From contig CM047425.1 in the NCBI GenBank assembly GCA_026168455.1, positions 86,555,580-86,619,579 of the forward strand: a stretch of 64,000 nucleotides of DNA. Reading direction: 5' to 3'. The notes beneath the pieces are model-generated. The model did not search any database. It was not told the origin of the DNA and saw nothing but the letters and a program-made list of their open reading frames with translations. The first letter of the stretch is position 1; each line of letters opens with the position of its first letter. Positions 49,861 to 63,329 of this stretch are shown here, one piece after another. The DNA is from Theocolax elegans (taxonomy: Eukaryota; Arthropoda; Insecta; Hymenoptera; Cerocephalidae). The position numbers were made by a program, and so were the translations under genes.

Positions 49861-51709
49861 AATTTTAATGTTTAAAATCATTTTTATTTGTAGTCAAGGT
49901 TACAATTTAACAAGTGTGTAGTACACTAATAACCGATTTTCGAATGGTAAACATTTTAAAAGGGTAAATAGTTTTTCCTCGACGAGGCACTCGAGGTCAT
50001 TGAGCTACGTAAATTCAAGGCTGACTTGATTTTTACTACCACTTATATAGATTCAAGATAATTAAAAATTTATTACAGTATAAAATTGTCAACTACGTAT
50101 GCTATTTACGAATAAACTTTTCGTTACTTGGGAATCCTTGAGTCCTATCTATTTACTCGGTATTGTTGGCCAGCCGACTGCAAGCTGGATAAGCTGCGAT
50201 GGGAAGGTAGGTCAATAAATGAAGGAGTCATGATGTAAATTGAATGTAAATTCAATCTATCGATTTATTCGATAGGTAAGTTGTAAGGAATTGACGCTTG
50301 TTTGTAAGACTTTGTGCAGGATCCTTGTCAGTAATTTAGAAACCCTAAGAGGTTAGTTGAACAATCGATTGTTTGCTGTCTACAGATTGACTGTTTATTT
50401 GAAAGAATTTGGTGAGTATAGAGCGTGTATTTAAAGAGAGATTCACGTTTATTGCTTCTTATTAGAATCTTGATTAATTATACGTCTCGATTAATCTTTG
50501 CTTGATTATCTATATTAAACAAGCATTTGGCTAAAGTTGATGTTATCGTTTCCTGTTTATCTTTTGAAGTGAAATTCCAACCATAAAAATCGTAATTATT
50601 AACATACTGTGTCATATATTTGCGTAATTTTAATTTATAAAAGGACTTGTAAAAGTAACGGTCAAACACAATATTTTTGACTATAGTATACGTAAGCTAC
50701 AACGATAGTGAAATCAATATAAAAATAATCTGTACATTAAATCAAATATGAATTCATTTAGTTATATAATAATCGAGGAAACTAAATCAGTACTAAATTA
50801 GTACAAAATCAGTGCTTAATTTTAATTATTACAAATGTCACATTTGAACCTGATGTATATATTATAGGTTTACATAACAACTACAACATTTCTAATAAAA
50901 TACATAATTTTTTAATTCTTTGATTTAACAATCTACTTGTAGATAAGATTTTAATCATCATAGCATCTAGTATTATCGTAATAGTTCCTTGAAAATTTTT
51001 CCAGGTACATATCTTAAGAGTCTTAACATTATGATTTTTAATATTTTATAAAGATTGAAAATAATGAAAAAAGCAAGCAATACAAAATCTTATAAATTAA
51101 TTGAAAAGAACAAACAGTTGTGTTGGACTTTGTGTATTTTAAAACGTGTAAAAACATAGGACATTTTTTCATAAGCAAATGTACCGTTGAGTTTCTAACC
51201 AAACTTGTTAGTTTACAGCATTTAGTTTATAGTAATACGATAATTAGGAATTATTAAAAAACGCACGCATCAACATGCATGCTAAAATGCTCAGATCCAA
51301 ATGTCACAGTTGAGGTGTGCAATAAAATGTTCAAACTGCCCGTGCGGCTCCGTTATCGTAGACTACCTGGATCACCGAATTTTCGCCGTAAGACAATAGG
51401 AAAAGGAGCGTCTCAAGGTTATAATCAGGGTTGGGGAAGTAGTAAAACATATAGACTTGCATATCACATTATATATGGTATATATACCAAATAACGTTAC
51501 ATAAAAAGTATTCGAAAAAGTATATACCGAGTATTCGATGAAAGTATTCGATACCGAGTAGCATAGACGCCCTACCGATATGCTTACCGACGTTAACAGG
51601 TTCAAACTTTACAAAACCAATAATCAATTTGTTGATATTGTATGAGTTATTCGGTAAAACCTAGAGGGGACATTTCATAAAATTTTAAATTAAATTACAT
51701 ATCTTTTAC
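49861..51709. other. AT-rich spacer, nothing recognised
   Basis: Short ORFs only, with no link to known families. A stretch at 51500-51590 repeats 'gtattcgataccgagta'-like phrases ('gtattcgaaaaagtat', 'accgagtattcgatgaaagt'), a small local repeat of unclear extent. Confidence 0.45.
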
Positions 51710-52048
51710 TAGGATAGTGTCACACCTGCGTGAAACTGACCTTACCAAAAATTTGGATATTTTTTCTACTATAAAAATATGAAGAAACCCGGGACTACAA
51801 ACTCTAATGCTCTATTTTACGATAGATATAGGCAAATAACGAATATTTTCACCAAAAATACTTTTGGTTTTGCTTATAACTCGGAAACGAGTAAAGATAT
51901 ACAATCAAACCCTAGTTTAAAAAAAGTGAGATAAAGTAGATATATTTTGAAGAAAGAAGCTCAAATATCTTAATTTGATCAAACATTATGGAAGAAATAA
52001 GAATTAGACAAAATTTTGGCCTAAAAAATTATTAAATTTTAATACTAA
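51710..52048. mobile_element. Fold-back family F, half copy (copy 3)
   Basis: One arm of the fold-back family starts with 'ggatagtgtcacacctgcg' and 'gaaactgaccttaccaaa'. It runs through 'cttaatttgatcaaacatta' and 'gaattagacaaaattttgg' to about 52048. The second arm is missing, so this copy cannot fold back. It is homologous to 15659-15900 and 17480-17790. Confidence 0.75.
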
Positions 52049-54815
52049 ATATAATATAAGATATAAGATAAAATTAAATAAAAAATGTGAACCGAATTAA
52101 TTTTTCTATATAAGTAAGTTTAGATAGTGACTACCTAAACCTTTATAAATTTATTATAAATAATAATTAAACAAAATAAATAATATGTTATTAATATTAA
52201 GTTATTATTATTAAAAATAAAAAGATGACCATAGGCATTTTGATAATTTTAGGTTAGTCTGTGTATTGGTTTTTATACAAACAATAGGTTATTCACGCAC
52301 TTATCATTTAAATAGGTTAAGTTGTGCTTTGTTGAAATTGAAAAAGTAGAGGTTAGCTTGCGCAAGAAAAATAGATGGAGGGGGATAAAAGCTTAAGATT
52401 GAGACCCGGGTAAAATTAAGCAAATTTAATTGGTTCATTTAAAAAGTTAAAGGACAAAATCAAATTACATTTCATGTTTTTAAATAATTAAATTTATATA
52501 ATATTTTAAAGTAATGTGAAAATAGAGAAACAATATTACATTTAATTATTTAAAAATTATATAAGCTAATAATTGTGTAAAGGGATGAACAGGAAAATGC
52601 ACTACTTTAGCTTACCCTGGGTGAATTTTATAGTATAAAAGGAGCTAAGAAAAGCAATAAAATGATCATTATTTATTTGATAAGCCTCAAATGAATAACT
52701 ATAGTTGTGTTACTTCCTAATAACAAGAAGTTTATAAGTAATTGAAAATAAATAAGAGTGATTTTCAATAATTAAAAGTATCGAATTCCAACTGTTCTTT
52801 AATAAATTAAGTTATACGTAAAATCTATAAAGTTATCCTAGATCAAAAGACGACATTCATTATTAAATATAAGTTGTTGCGCGTTACTCTTAATCTTTAT
52901 AGAAGTGTGCACTTTTACAATCATAAAATATCTACACTTTTTATAATGGTTATAAGTTGCACTTTCCCAGATCCTTACAAGGGATAGGGCGAAATCTAAT
53001 TTAATATATATCTTGAAAATAGAGAATCTTGTATCTCGGTTTCATCTTAAATATAATTAAAAACAAATAAACCTTTTACCCTCAATAATAATACAATCCA
53101 TATAAGAAAAATTTGCAGCTCACCTTATCTATACATGAGATAGGACGGTTACATTATTGAAACAATATTAAAATCCCGGGATTGATTCCCAGTCTCTGTC
53201 GATTGATACAAGCACCACTGGGGAATGTATTGTCAACAAGCGTTTTCTTCTCAAAGACATTGTATGCTCTTTCCGTCGCTGATTAACACCAACAAACGAA
53301 CTAAGAAATTATAATTTAATTATATGCACGTTGATATTTAATACCTATGCGTCTAAAAATATTAGATATAAACAAAAATAGCGCAGGTTATTTATTATCT
53401 TAGGATTCTTAAAATAATATTTATCACAAGAGATTCTCATTCTGATATACGAGGTACATCAAATTAAGTATAAACGAAAAAGGAGGAAAAATGTAATTAC
53501 GTTAAACATTTCAAGAATAACGTGCGTATGCGTATTATCAACAACTCTCAAATTAGCAGTTCATTACCCCGACGCTGAAATTTACCTCAAGCATTCGAAA
53601 GCTTGCGCGTAATGCACATATACAATTCTATATTTACAGACCGGCGTTCTTGGCACATCGCGCGACTTTCGTCACAGTAGACGACTAATGAAGTCTTTCG
53701 AGAAATTGCTCATTGAAAACCCATTGTTTGCCCAAAATAAAAGAACGCGCGATTATTCGTACGGACTGGATGAATTTGCGTATGGAAATATATATACCTA
53801 TGTATACTCACCGACGTGTGCGGGTATCATACAATCGGCTAAAACCGGATTGAATTGTCATACTCGCGCATGAATATACTTGGCTATAAATAAATAGACG
53901 TACAAAAAAGTAAGTGCGTGCTTTAAAAGGATTATTTTTATAACTCCTCGTTTTATATTTTGTAAATAAACTTTGCAACTACCCTTTGTTATATGTATTA
54001 CAAATTAAAATAGTTATTTTCAATATTCATGAAAGTATGTAGATTTTAATAATAAAAAAACATCCTATATCCTTCGAGTCATAGTTATAAATATATATTT
54101 TAATCAGAAGAAGAAATAATGATAAATTCAGTGAAATGCAATTACTTGTGCTTTTATATAGCATTCGAAGGATAGTACTCTATTTAACATTGATATCAAA
54201 ATTGGAAATCGTCCAATAGATAGGAAAGCAAAAATACAGAATATTTTATCGCTTCAAGTTTCAGGAAATAGTCTTGCTCCTTGAAGTGTGTTACATTATA
54301 TTTTAACTTGTTTCTTTTTCTTACCTCGCTTACCAATCTACTTATTTCAGTACTTAGTCATTTGTCCACTTACTTATACATTCATTTTATCCAGTTCAAA
54401 CATCTTGGAGTTCCATAAATATTGTAATAAATAGATATATCGATTAAAATTATTACAAATACTTCTGTCTAGGTGATGATAACAATTGCAATAAATGCAT
54501 CGATAAATATTAATTAACTTTTTTAGTTGTCAAAGTGTACAATTCTGTATTACAATTTATTATTTCCACGTTATAATATTTTTTCAAAAGAGTATGTGAA
54601 ATTGACGTAAAAATGATATTATTATCTTAACAACGCAAAATTAAATTTTGATTTATCAATAGTCTTAAAAGCGAGTACGTTAAGTAAATGTAAATTTAAA
54701 TTTGAATCAACGAGTATAACGAATTACTCAAGTCAATATCTATACATCGCGTGATAATTTTTTAGATTTCGACGATCCAGTAAGAGAGAAAAACTTTTAC
54801 AAATCACCTTCTACG
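52049..54815. other. Spacer, no gene recognised
   Basis: AT-rich, with a GC-richer part at about 53510-53880 where a 61-codon ATG ORF (53688-53873) has no recognisable domain. 'tcccgggattgattccca' near 53172 looks vaguely like a tRNA T-arm, but no tRNA fold is found. Confidence 0.4.
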
Positions 54816-55205
54816 CGTTATAAGCCGGCGTAAAAACCCAGTCGATAAACGCAAGAGGTCGGAAAATATCGCGAACGTCCTCTTTAGCTTAATGAGATAA
54901 CGTCGAAGCTTAGCAGGTCGACGAGCGCGCGGGAAATTCCTTCTAATGGGATTGATCCCTTGTGCACACTCGTGATTTTAGTGGAATAGCCGCTATGTTG
55001 CGCAAGGGATTATTCCTCAGCTTTTAACGGTTTAAAAGTCAAACGGTCTCTTCGCGCTTCTCGGCAATAATTGCGTAACCGCGGAAACAGCCGTCTTGCG
55101 AATCTTGTATGAGTCAGTGGGCCTTGAACCGCACTTTTTTTCGTATATACCTATATAGGTATACGTATACGGTATACGATATACGTTCGATCCCGCGCGT
55201 CAAAA
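54816..55205. promoter_or_regulatory. CpG-containing island ending in a perfect palindrome
   Basis: Non-repetitive, CpG-bearing sequence ('gtcgacgagcgcgcgggaaa' near 54918) in an AT-rich setting, with no dominant reading frame. It ends in a perfect 18-bp palindrome TATACCTATATAGGTATA at 55146-55163, followed by further 'gtatac' and 'cgatatacg' inverted motifs to 55185. It is a candidate conserved non-coding element. Confidence 0.3.
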
Positions 55206-58200
55206 CTGAATAGGGTTATATTTACAGAAATATCAGTACGATATTTTTTAGATCGTTCGATAAATAATATTAATTTTAAGGTAATTATTTTATCATTTAT
55301 TTACATTTCAATTCCACTGATTAATAGGAATATTAATTATTAATTATTTATTATTAGGAAGCTGGTGATGAGTGAAAAGTGCGTGTCTACCCTTTTTGAT
55401 AAAGATATTGATAAAGATTATATTAATAAAAATGTGTATCTGTGTAAAATTAACAGTGTGGATTATAAAAATAAATTTTAAATAATAGTGTAATTGAAGT
55501 TGTAATAAAAACTGTAATATTCGTTTTTTGGAATTGGGTGTGTACATGTATTTATGCTGTGCATTGTTATCTTATTGATTTTGCTGATATACCATTATAT
55601 CTGGTATACGTCTTTACGTTCCGATAATAACAAGTTTAAAAATGTTATTCATTCGGGCCAGCGAAAGAATCATGTGCACATATATATGGAAAAAAACATG
55701 CACTGATAAGTGAAAGTATGAAATAACTCTTTCAGAATATAACGAAATTAAATGTTTCCATTTTATTTATTAATAGTGAATATATAAAAATGTAATACTA
55801 AAACCAATACACAATAATTAACATTTTATATTGAAAATTAATTTTGCAGTTTGTTTTTTTTTCTAATTTTACAGTTTACAATAACCATTATTTTGAACAA
55901 TTTTTAATGAGACTTGAATCTAATTATACACTGTAAATGCGTAGTACCAACGAAGAAATAGTATTCATTCCTGCATGTATTTTCAGTACTTTAGATTCCG
56001 TAATAATCTTAAATTTTGCGCAAGGATAATAGAATAGGAAGTGCTTACCAGGAAAACATCACTGCAACGAGGTCAAATGAAAAGTATCGTCCTCGAGAAT
56101 TAACATCTTAAGCAGGGTTCAATTTAGAAATTCACTACGATATCGTAACTATACCAAGATCGACCATCTACGCTGTTCTTTTCACAGTTGATTTCCCGAT
56201 TTCAGACGTAAGCCGCTGTACGTATTACATAAATCAAGAGACTATGAAGGAATTTCTTTTTATATTCTTTCTTCTTGGAAGTATTTTCATTTTGTATTTT
56301 GAATTTATGTTGTTTACTTTATATTCCTTACAATACTAATAAATGTGGGAAAAATAGCAAAAAATATGATTAAGATAAGTGCATTTGTTTCAAACAAGAT
56401 TGATATACTCAAAATTACAAAAATTCCTGTAATCGCGAGTATTGCTACACAAGATAACAATCGAATTGTTTTTTAAATTAAATCAAGATAAACTTGTAAT
56501 TAGTCTTTAGTTTATTAATTTTAATAAAACTTTGTCGAATATTTGCAAAAAATAATTTAATAATAAATTCTATAATAATATATAATTTACTTGTAATTGA
56601 ATGTAATTACAATTAATTTGGAATCACCGTGACTACTCGAACATTAAATAACAAAATGAATATTCATTAAATTATGAAAATTGGATAATATTTCGAATAT
56701 TAATTATGATTAACATTTATATCTAAAAGTATCTAACCGTACGTATAGTATCGAATCACACAATTCATATAATTAAAAAATTGTTATTCATTAAAGCAAA
56801 AATGAATAAGTTTGGGAAGAAACATTCATATTTTTCATGTGAAATATTCAAATTACATAATATTAAGAATAGTTAATTTCTTATTACATTACATCAATAC
56901 CATAGCAGTATAGTATACTGCAAGACATTATCGAGAAATGCAAAACTGTCTTCGTTTTGCAACTCGTCCTTCGTATGCAAATAAACGTTTGACTAAACTC
57001 GGGACATCCTTAATCTTCCGAAACATACTGGGAGTTAATCAGATCTCGCGAAACTCATCTCAGCGTACCGCTTGGTACATCAGGTTTCTATCAAAGCTTT
57101 TGCAGCTTTAATGGACGACGTTTAAGCAGGGAATTGGATTAACATTACGATGCTCCTAACGTCAATAGTACGTGAAATTGCGACGAAGAATATTTACATT
57201 TTAAAAGGAAAATTAAAAGCATTTTAACTTTCGGAGAACGCGATTAAATCCATTATTAATTATTAAAACACCCACTCAATTTACATTGAAAATCGCTTTT
57301 ACATTACTAACGTTGTTAATTACTTATACATACGGTACAATAAATATTACCATTGTATTAAAAAATGTAATGTAATTTTTAAATTCAAGCAAAGAATGCC
57401 TAATTATTTGCAAATCTGCAGTACAGTAATATAAAGTTACTAAACTATGAAGGCAAAAGAAGCTCATAAGACGTATGAATGAACTATAATTCAAGGCCAA
57501 TTACGTTTATGTATTATTTGTGTCTGCTCGCTAATTACGTAAAATTAAATCTTAAATAAGAAATCTTAAATCTGTTAATAGTATGATATTGTAGAATGAT
57601 TTGTCGATATCTAAGCAGGTTTCAAATTTGTTTAAAACCGACATTGCTAAATTACAAATTAATTTAATTTCTGTAATTTTCATAGGCCGCACATCGATAC
57701 TTTTCTTATTATATTCAGGTATATTTACCAACATTTACAACGTGTAATGTCTAGTGAAACTTTTTAGGAAGACTTTAATACAGTTTTGGATGCACAAAAG
57801 AGACTTGGTGTTAATTTTCGCTAATATCTCGTTACAAATATTGGAGCACAAACGAATTTTTGCAAATTATAAAACATTGATGGGCTATAATACTAAGAAT
57901 CCTAATTTAAAGAAAAGAAGTTGATCAACGTAATATTATATAGTACTTAACGTGATAAAACATTCTAATGTAACGTGAAAATAATGATGTATACCTACTT
58001 TAATTAGTTCCAGTAGCATACTTTCGATCGTAAAATGTAGCAATAGGAAATAAATAATTCGCGGAACGACATATCTCATAAAGTTATATATATTAATTTA
58101 GACGTTAAGAAATAAGATTGTGCTAATATTGTTTCAACTCGATGTGAAGTGTATGTCGTTTGCGCAAAAAGAAGGAAAGAAAAAAAAATAAAAATATCGG

Positions 58201-58499
58201 ATGTTGAGCATCTGTTTAGCTAATATTCTATGTAGACCGTATAGCATAAAAGTAATATGTACCAAATGGCTTAACGTAAAATGTTATAATGACTCTTTGA
58301 AAAGTCAGATGGTGCAGCAGCGAAACGAAAGTGTTTATCAAACAGCAAACGGTGGTGCATAATTACCAGGTAGTGAAAAGTATTAAAAGCCTGTATATGT
58401 GTGGCGCATGTCAAGGGGAACATTAATGTACATTCATGTAGACTTTTAAAATGAAATTCCAGTATATTAATATTTGGATGTGGATGTGTATGTGAGTTT
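55206..58499. other. AT-rich spacer, nothing recognised
   Basis: Only short ORFs without recognisable domains. A small GC-richer patch lies at 56940-57140. No repeat shared with other parts of the window was seen. Confidence 0.5.
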
Positions 58500-58860
58500 G
58501 CATATATGTCGCGCGAGAGAAGACACGCACGCAAACGATTTCCCTCGTCAATAATTTATGGAATGTTTAATGGTTGTGCGACTGGCGGCGATATCATGTG
58601 ACTGGTCGAGTACACTCGCTGCCGAGTGCCGACCAGGAATTTCATTCTTTTGGTTTGACGCGTTACCGCTAGATAACGCCGTAGGGAAGGACTGCGGTCG
58701 GGTCGTTCGATAACGAATATATCGAGTGCTTTGCATCAGACTAGCGGTACGGCACCTTACGCCCTCTTACGAAGATTCGTACAAGTTCGCGTCGTTACCG
58801 ATTAACGGTGAGACAGTGCTCTCTTTCGCTCCAGCGCCAAAGTTTAAAACTGCTTAAATT
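58500..58860. promoter_or_regulatory. CpG-containing island of unknown role
   Basis: G+C and CpG rise over about 350 bp ('gcggtcgggtcgttcgataacg' region near 58691). A 62-codon minus-strand ORF is rich in Ser, Arg and Ala and has no recognised domain. Possibly a regulatory element. Confidence 0.25.
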
Positions 58861-60639
58861 TTAATTTCAATTATTATTATGAACTTGGTCATGGCACAAG
58901 TAATATCCACAAAAAGCTGTCAAAAATGAATAATAAGAATTTCATTTATTAATAGTATTGTGACATACGTACACGTGCTTACAATAATTTACAGAACAGC
59001 GTGTTAGAATTTATAATTATATTTGTCTGTAATTTATTTAAAAATTTAATTGACGTACTATATTCATTTATTCTTTTTAAAGTGGTGTGATAATTGACAA
59101 GTGTTAAAATAAGATTTCTCAGCAACTTTGTACGCGATATTTTGTCAATATTCTGATACGTATGACAAGACCCGCATAGAACATAATAAATTATCAACAG
59201 ATTTGAGATTTTCGAATATTCCTTTCTGTAATTCATTAGAGGTACCTCGAAGTTACGTAAAACTTGTGAAAAGTGAATTCAAAACCAAACATGTCTTTAA
59301 ATCCTAATGTACCTTAATAAAGCCCTTTTCGAGATTGAATCTTATTGAATCGCTCAGATGTATGTATATATAGAAAAACCAAGCGATTGGCATAAACGGC
59401 CGATTAGTTTTTCTGGGATATCATATGTATAGAACACTGCGAATATCGTGCCGCACGCGAATATTACTCAACTCTTTACCACACAAGCACATAAGAGCTT
59501 TTTTTCTCGCCCTAAGGAAAATCCCATTATTGCGGAATGGATTGGCGAGCTTCTTGATAATGCTCGTACCTCGCGTGAGTTTGTTCTTTTTTGAGATAAG
59601 GGTTTTTCGATGATTGAGTGATTGCAGGCAAATGGCTTTCGCGGTCTATTAACTTCACCTGTAAGTTCAATCCGCAATAGCACATAAACGATTGATTGTT
59701 TTTTTTTGTTGGAACGGATGCGCCGGATGTCCCTTTTATCGGGTGATTTTCCCGGCGATACGGTTTAATGCAACAGTATGAGTTTAGAGGTGACGATGTA
59801 AAATATGAGCATGTCACTTTTGAGTTTTATGTTACAAGAATGTGCAGCAGGTGTGTATAGATTATATAATATTCGTTTTATTTTTGTTTATAATGATGTT
59901 GAAATTGAAATACATTTTTTAAACGTCTTCCTACCATTCAACATCCGTTAAAATATCAGCATGGTGCCTAGTTTATGATTTGGTAATAGATATATAAACT
60001 ACTTTTGGGCAAATCTTACCTTAATAATTAGGTTACTATCTTTATAGGCAGGAAGCAATGAAATGGAACGTGCTCTAAGCGGTAATGGCCATTAAGAGCG
60101 CTGTTAAAAGGAGAAACATTTTTAAAATAGAAACTTTTATAAGCTTTATCATTTATCAATTGTACAATTATTTAAAAGACTATTTTATTTCATATGTCTT
60201 TGATTATAGGAAAATATCGTACAAGTGATTGTTGTTATACATATACATCTGTTGCATGTAAATGAAAAAATTGTAAAAAATAATAGTCTCAATATTTTAT
60301 AGGAATTTTGAGCAGATCATATTCACTCAAGCATGTCACAATTTAAACAGTTAAATTCTACTACAAATCAAAAGAATGCGGATAACTTCGATCGCAAATA
60401 AAATTTATATTACATTATTCCAAAAAATAACACGTAAATTTAACGATATTCTTTTATTAATGTTATTTATATATTTGTGTTACGTAATTGGTTATAATCT
60501 GATTATTTATTGCAGGATACGTAAATGCAGTAATGGATTACAACAGACATTGTTATGCACCTCTGTTGAACAACGTTCCAATAATAAGCTACACGAAAAT
60601 ATGTGCACAGGTGTATCGAAATCTAGACGGATAGATCTC
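58861..60639. other. Spacer with a moderately GC-richer stretch at 59320-59830
   Basis: Three overlapping ORFs (62-96 codons, both strands) lie at 59425-59817 with no domain in any. A 91-codon ATG ORF at 60376-60651 has one hydrophobic stretch that could span a membrane but no homology I recognise. I call no gene. Confidence 0.4.
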
Positions 60640-60960
60640 GGAACAAATTAACGACGAATTCTCCGATACTCGCGCATTAAAGTTTATAATCACCTCCTAA
60701 CTAACGCGGCACTCGGATTATATTTAGAACGCTTCCTGTCGAACATCTCATCTGCGCGGGAGCGTCCGTCTTTTAGTACGATTATTTTTGGATTTGCTGG
60801 CTACCAAACGGGCGAGCATCGATTATTACCGTTCTTATCGCGAACTGCATTTTCCATTTTCTATCCGCGTACTGCCCCGTGGGATCAATTGAGCATTTTC
60901 TACGCTCGCATATCGTTTAATGCGAATTTGCTTGCATCAAAGAGTTAATCCATTATTGAA
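60640..60960. promoter_or_regulatory. GC-richer non-repetitive island
   Basis: About 320 bp of complex sequence ('tctgcgcgggagcgtccgtc' near 60751, 'tccgcgtactgccccgtggg' near 60863) between AT-rich flanks and without a long ORF. It resembles conserved non-coding DNA in character; no motif proves it. Confidence 0.25.
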
Positions 60961-61703
60961 ACAAGTGAAGGGTATGAAAGACTTGAGATCTGTGCTTTTA
61001 GAGATACTTATATATATATAGTATACGGTACTCTCGTCAATGTGATATTGACGTAGAAATTATTTTATTGCACAGCTTCAAATGAAGCATACGTACGTAC
61101 CTTATATGTATAGACGAGAAAAATTTTATTGATTTATATGTTATTTTTATAAATAACGCTTTTTTATAAATATCCGCGAATCATTAAGGGAATAAGACTG
61201 AGTTAATATCTAGAAAACCCAACACAAATTGTTTAATTTATAACTGTCTGTAAATCCACATAAAATAGGTCAAAACATGTTAGGTCACTTATTAGACGCA
61301 ATATTCCTAGAACCGATTCCAATACTTTTAAACCATAAATTTGTATCACAATGCGCTTGTTGCGGGATATCGCAGGAACTATTGGATCAAATAGGCAGAA
61401 ATGTCGATACAATCAAAGAAATATGTTCCCAATTCACTTACATGAAATAGAATTTGTAAATTAATTACATTTAAGCTATACGAATATATTATAATATAAT
61501 ATTTTAATTTTTACTAATTATTGTACAACTTCTTTTTCTATTTAAATGAATTATATTCGGTTTTATTTGAGTGAATTAGAATGATGTTTTGTTTAATGTG
61601 CCAAAAATTTAGCTAATTCGGTTAACTGGTCTTTCAGACGTACTGCGGCAAATGTTTTATAGTTTTAAGTCATGGTTAAGAAGCAGTAGGATTGGTTATA
61701 CGT
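60961..61703. other. AT-rich spacer, nothing recognised
   Basis: Short (TA)n near 61009-61020. No gene, RNA or dispersed repeat recognised. Confidence 0.5.
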
Positions 61704-61877
61704 CCCTGGTAGAAAATAGCGCAGATTCTGACCAGAATTTTTGGTCAACACATGTTAAATTGGTGTATATCTATAGAAATTCTGCAAATTTTCTGAAAAG
61801 GATTTCTAACAATATCTTATTTTCAAAAATTTTTACCAGAAATTCTGACCAGAAATAGGCTTAATTTTCTACCAGGG
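61704..61877. mobile_element. MITE-like element with perfect 14-bp terminal inverted repeats (174 bp)
   Basis: CCCTGGTAGAAAAT at 61704-61717 is the exact inverse of ATTTTCTACCAGGG at 61864-61877. Just inside each end lies 'attctgaccaga' in direct orientation, and variants of 'ttttctg' recur through the middle. The 68-codon ORF crossing it is not gene-like. The TIR is similar in form to family M (CCTAGTAGAAAT), suggesting related transposases. Target duplication is unclear. Confidence 0.75.
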
Positions 61878-63329
61878 GTATATTTCTTAGAATAAGTTGG
61901 ATAATATTTTTTTTATTTCAAATGAATAGGATTTATTTAAAAAGATTTTAAACCGATTTTCAGCTGATTTACAAGGAATAGCATTATCCAAAATTGTTAA
62001 AATTTCAAGTATTGTATGATTAGTTACAAATATATGTTTTATTTGACGAAATATTTTTTTTTAAATCAAATTTTATAATAAATTTTACAATAAAAAATAT
62101 GTAAACCGCAATGTATATCTTCACTTAAAATTCGCATTTCGTATATATAATAAATGCGTGGTTTTCTGTATTTACCAGTGTATGTAATAGAAGGTTCTGC
62201 AAATCATTAATGAATGATCATGTTCTGAATGCTTATTGGTTGTAGTGTTATGCTTCATTCGATCTTGATCAATCAACAATATTGCAATATTATTAAATTA
62301 AATAAGACAGTGTAAGATGTAGTATAGCAGTTTTTTTTACTTATTAGAAGAATCTGTATTCCTAGAACCAATAAATAACTAAATTGTACGCAAATAAATA
62401 ACAATAATAAATAATATTTATGAAGAGTAAAGGAGCTAGCAATAAAAATTCCGTAGATGGATGTTTTCGATTTTAAATACCAATGCAAAATGTAATTAAT
62501 GAGAGCTTCATTATTAAGTAGTTTGTGACACTAATCACCGTATAAAAAATATCATAATACGAATTGAATTGATAGTCGTACTATGTTTGGATATATATAG
62601 ATGATTCAAACTCAATAAGTACTCATTTAATTTGCTTGTAATAATGCGATTTTAAATCTTGAACATATGTATAATAATTACATCAGTTTCTGTGTCACAT
62701 AAGCAGATGACACGTTTGGATTACTAAACAAACATTTATTGAAACGCGCTTAATAATCTTACCTTTGAATGTCATTAGGATATAAAAACATATTTTTAAT
62801 GACATTATATTTAAACGTATTAATATACCCAAAACATTAAATATGTACATATATTTGTATGTGCATTTGACAGAATAAAATAAAATTGAGCTTGATGTTT
62901 CCATTAAAAAATATAATATTATATTAATTATTTTGTATAACAAATATGCACATTTATGTATTTTTTATTAAAAATTAAGAATAAAAAAAAGTTATTCAAT
63001 AAAAAGATCTTTATTATAGCATTTGGTTGCGTTGCTTTGCGATCTTCGCAATTTCTATATACTTTTATTTAAATTTATTTGATTGCATTATATTGTATTA
63101 ATTACCTTTCAAAACTCCTTATTATTCTTTGGATTTATGTTATTCTGCCGGAAGGCTTAAGTATAAGTTGTGGAAATGTAAGCAAAAGTTAATTCAGGTA
63201 GGTTTAAGTATCGTGATCGAAGCTTTATTATACTTACAACCCTCGCAAATGCTCATTCTCACTCATTGTTGCACGAAAAATGCGAACATCAAGGAAGTTA
63301 AAATTTGGAAAACATTGAAATATGGTGAA
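61878..63329. other. AT-rich spacer, nothing recognised
   Basis: Short hydrophobic ORFs typical of AT-rich DNA. No repeat or RNA gene recognised. Confidence 0.5.

Noticed and set aside
53165..53235. tRNA-like T-arm phrase 'gggattgattccc'
   Set aside because: No cloverleaf, D-arm or acceptor stem can be drawn around it on either strand.
60376..60651. ATG ORF of 91 codons with a hydrophobic stretch
   Set aside because: Hydrophobic runs are expected from AT-rich DNA. No homology, no promoter context.
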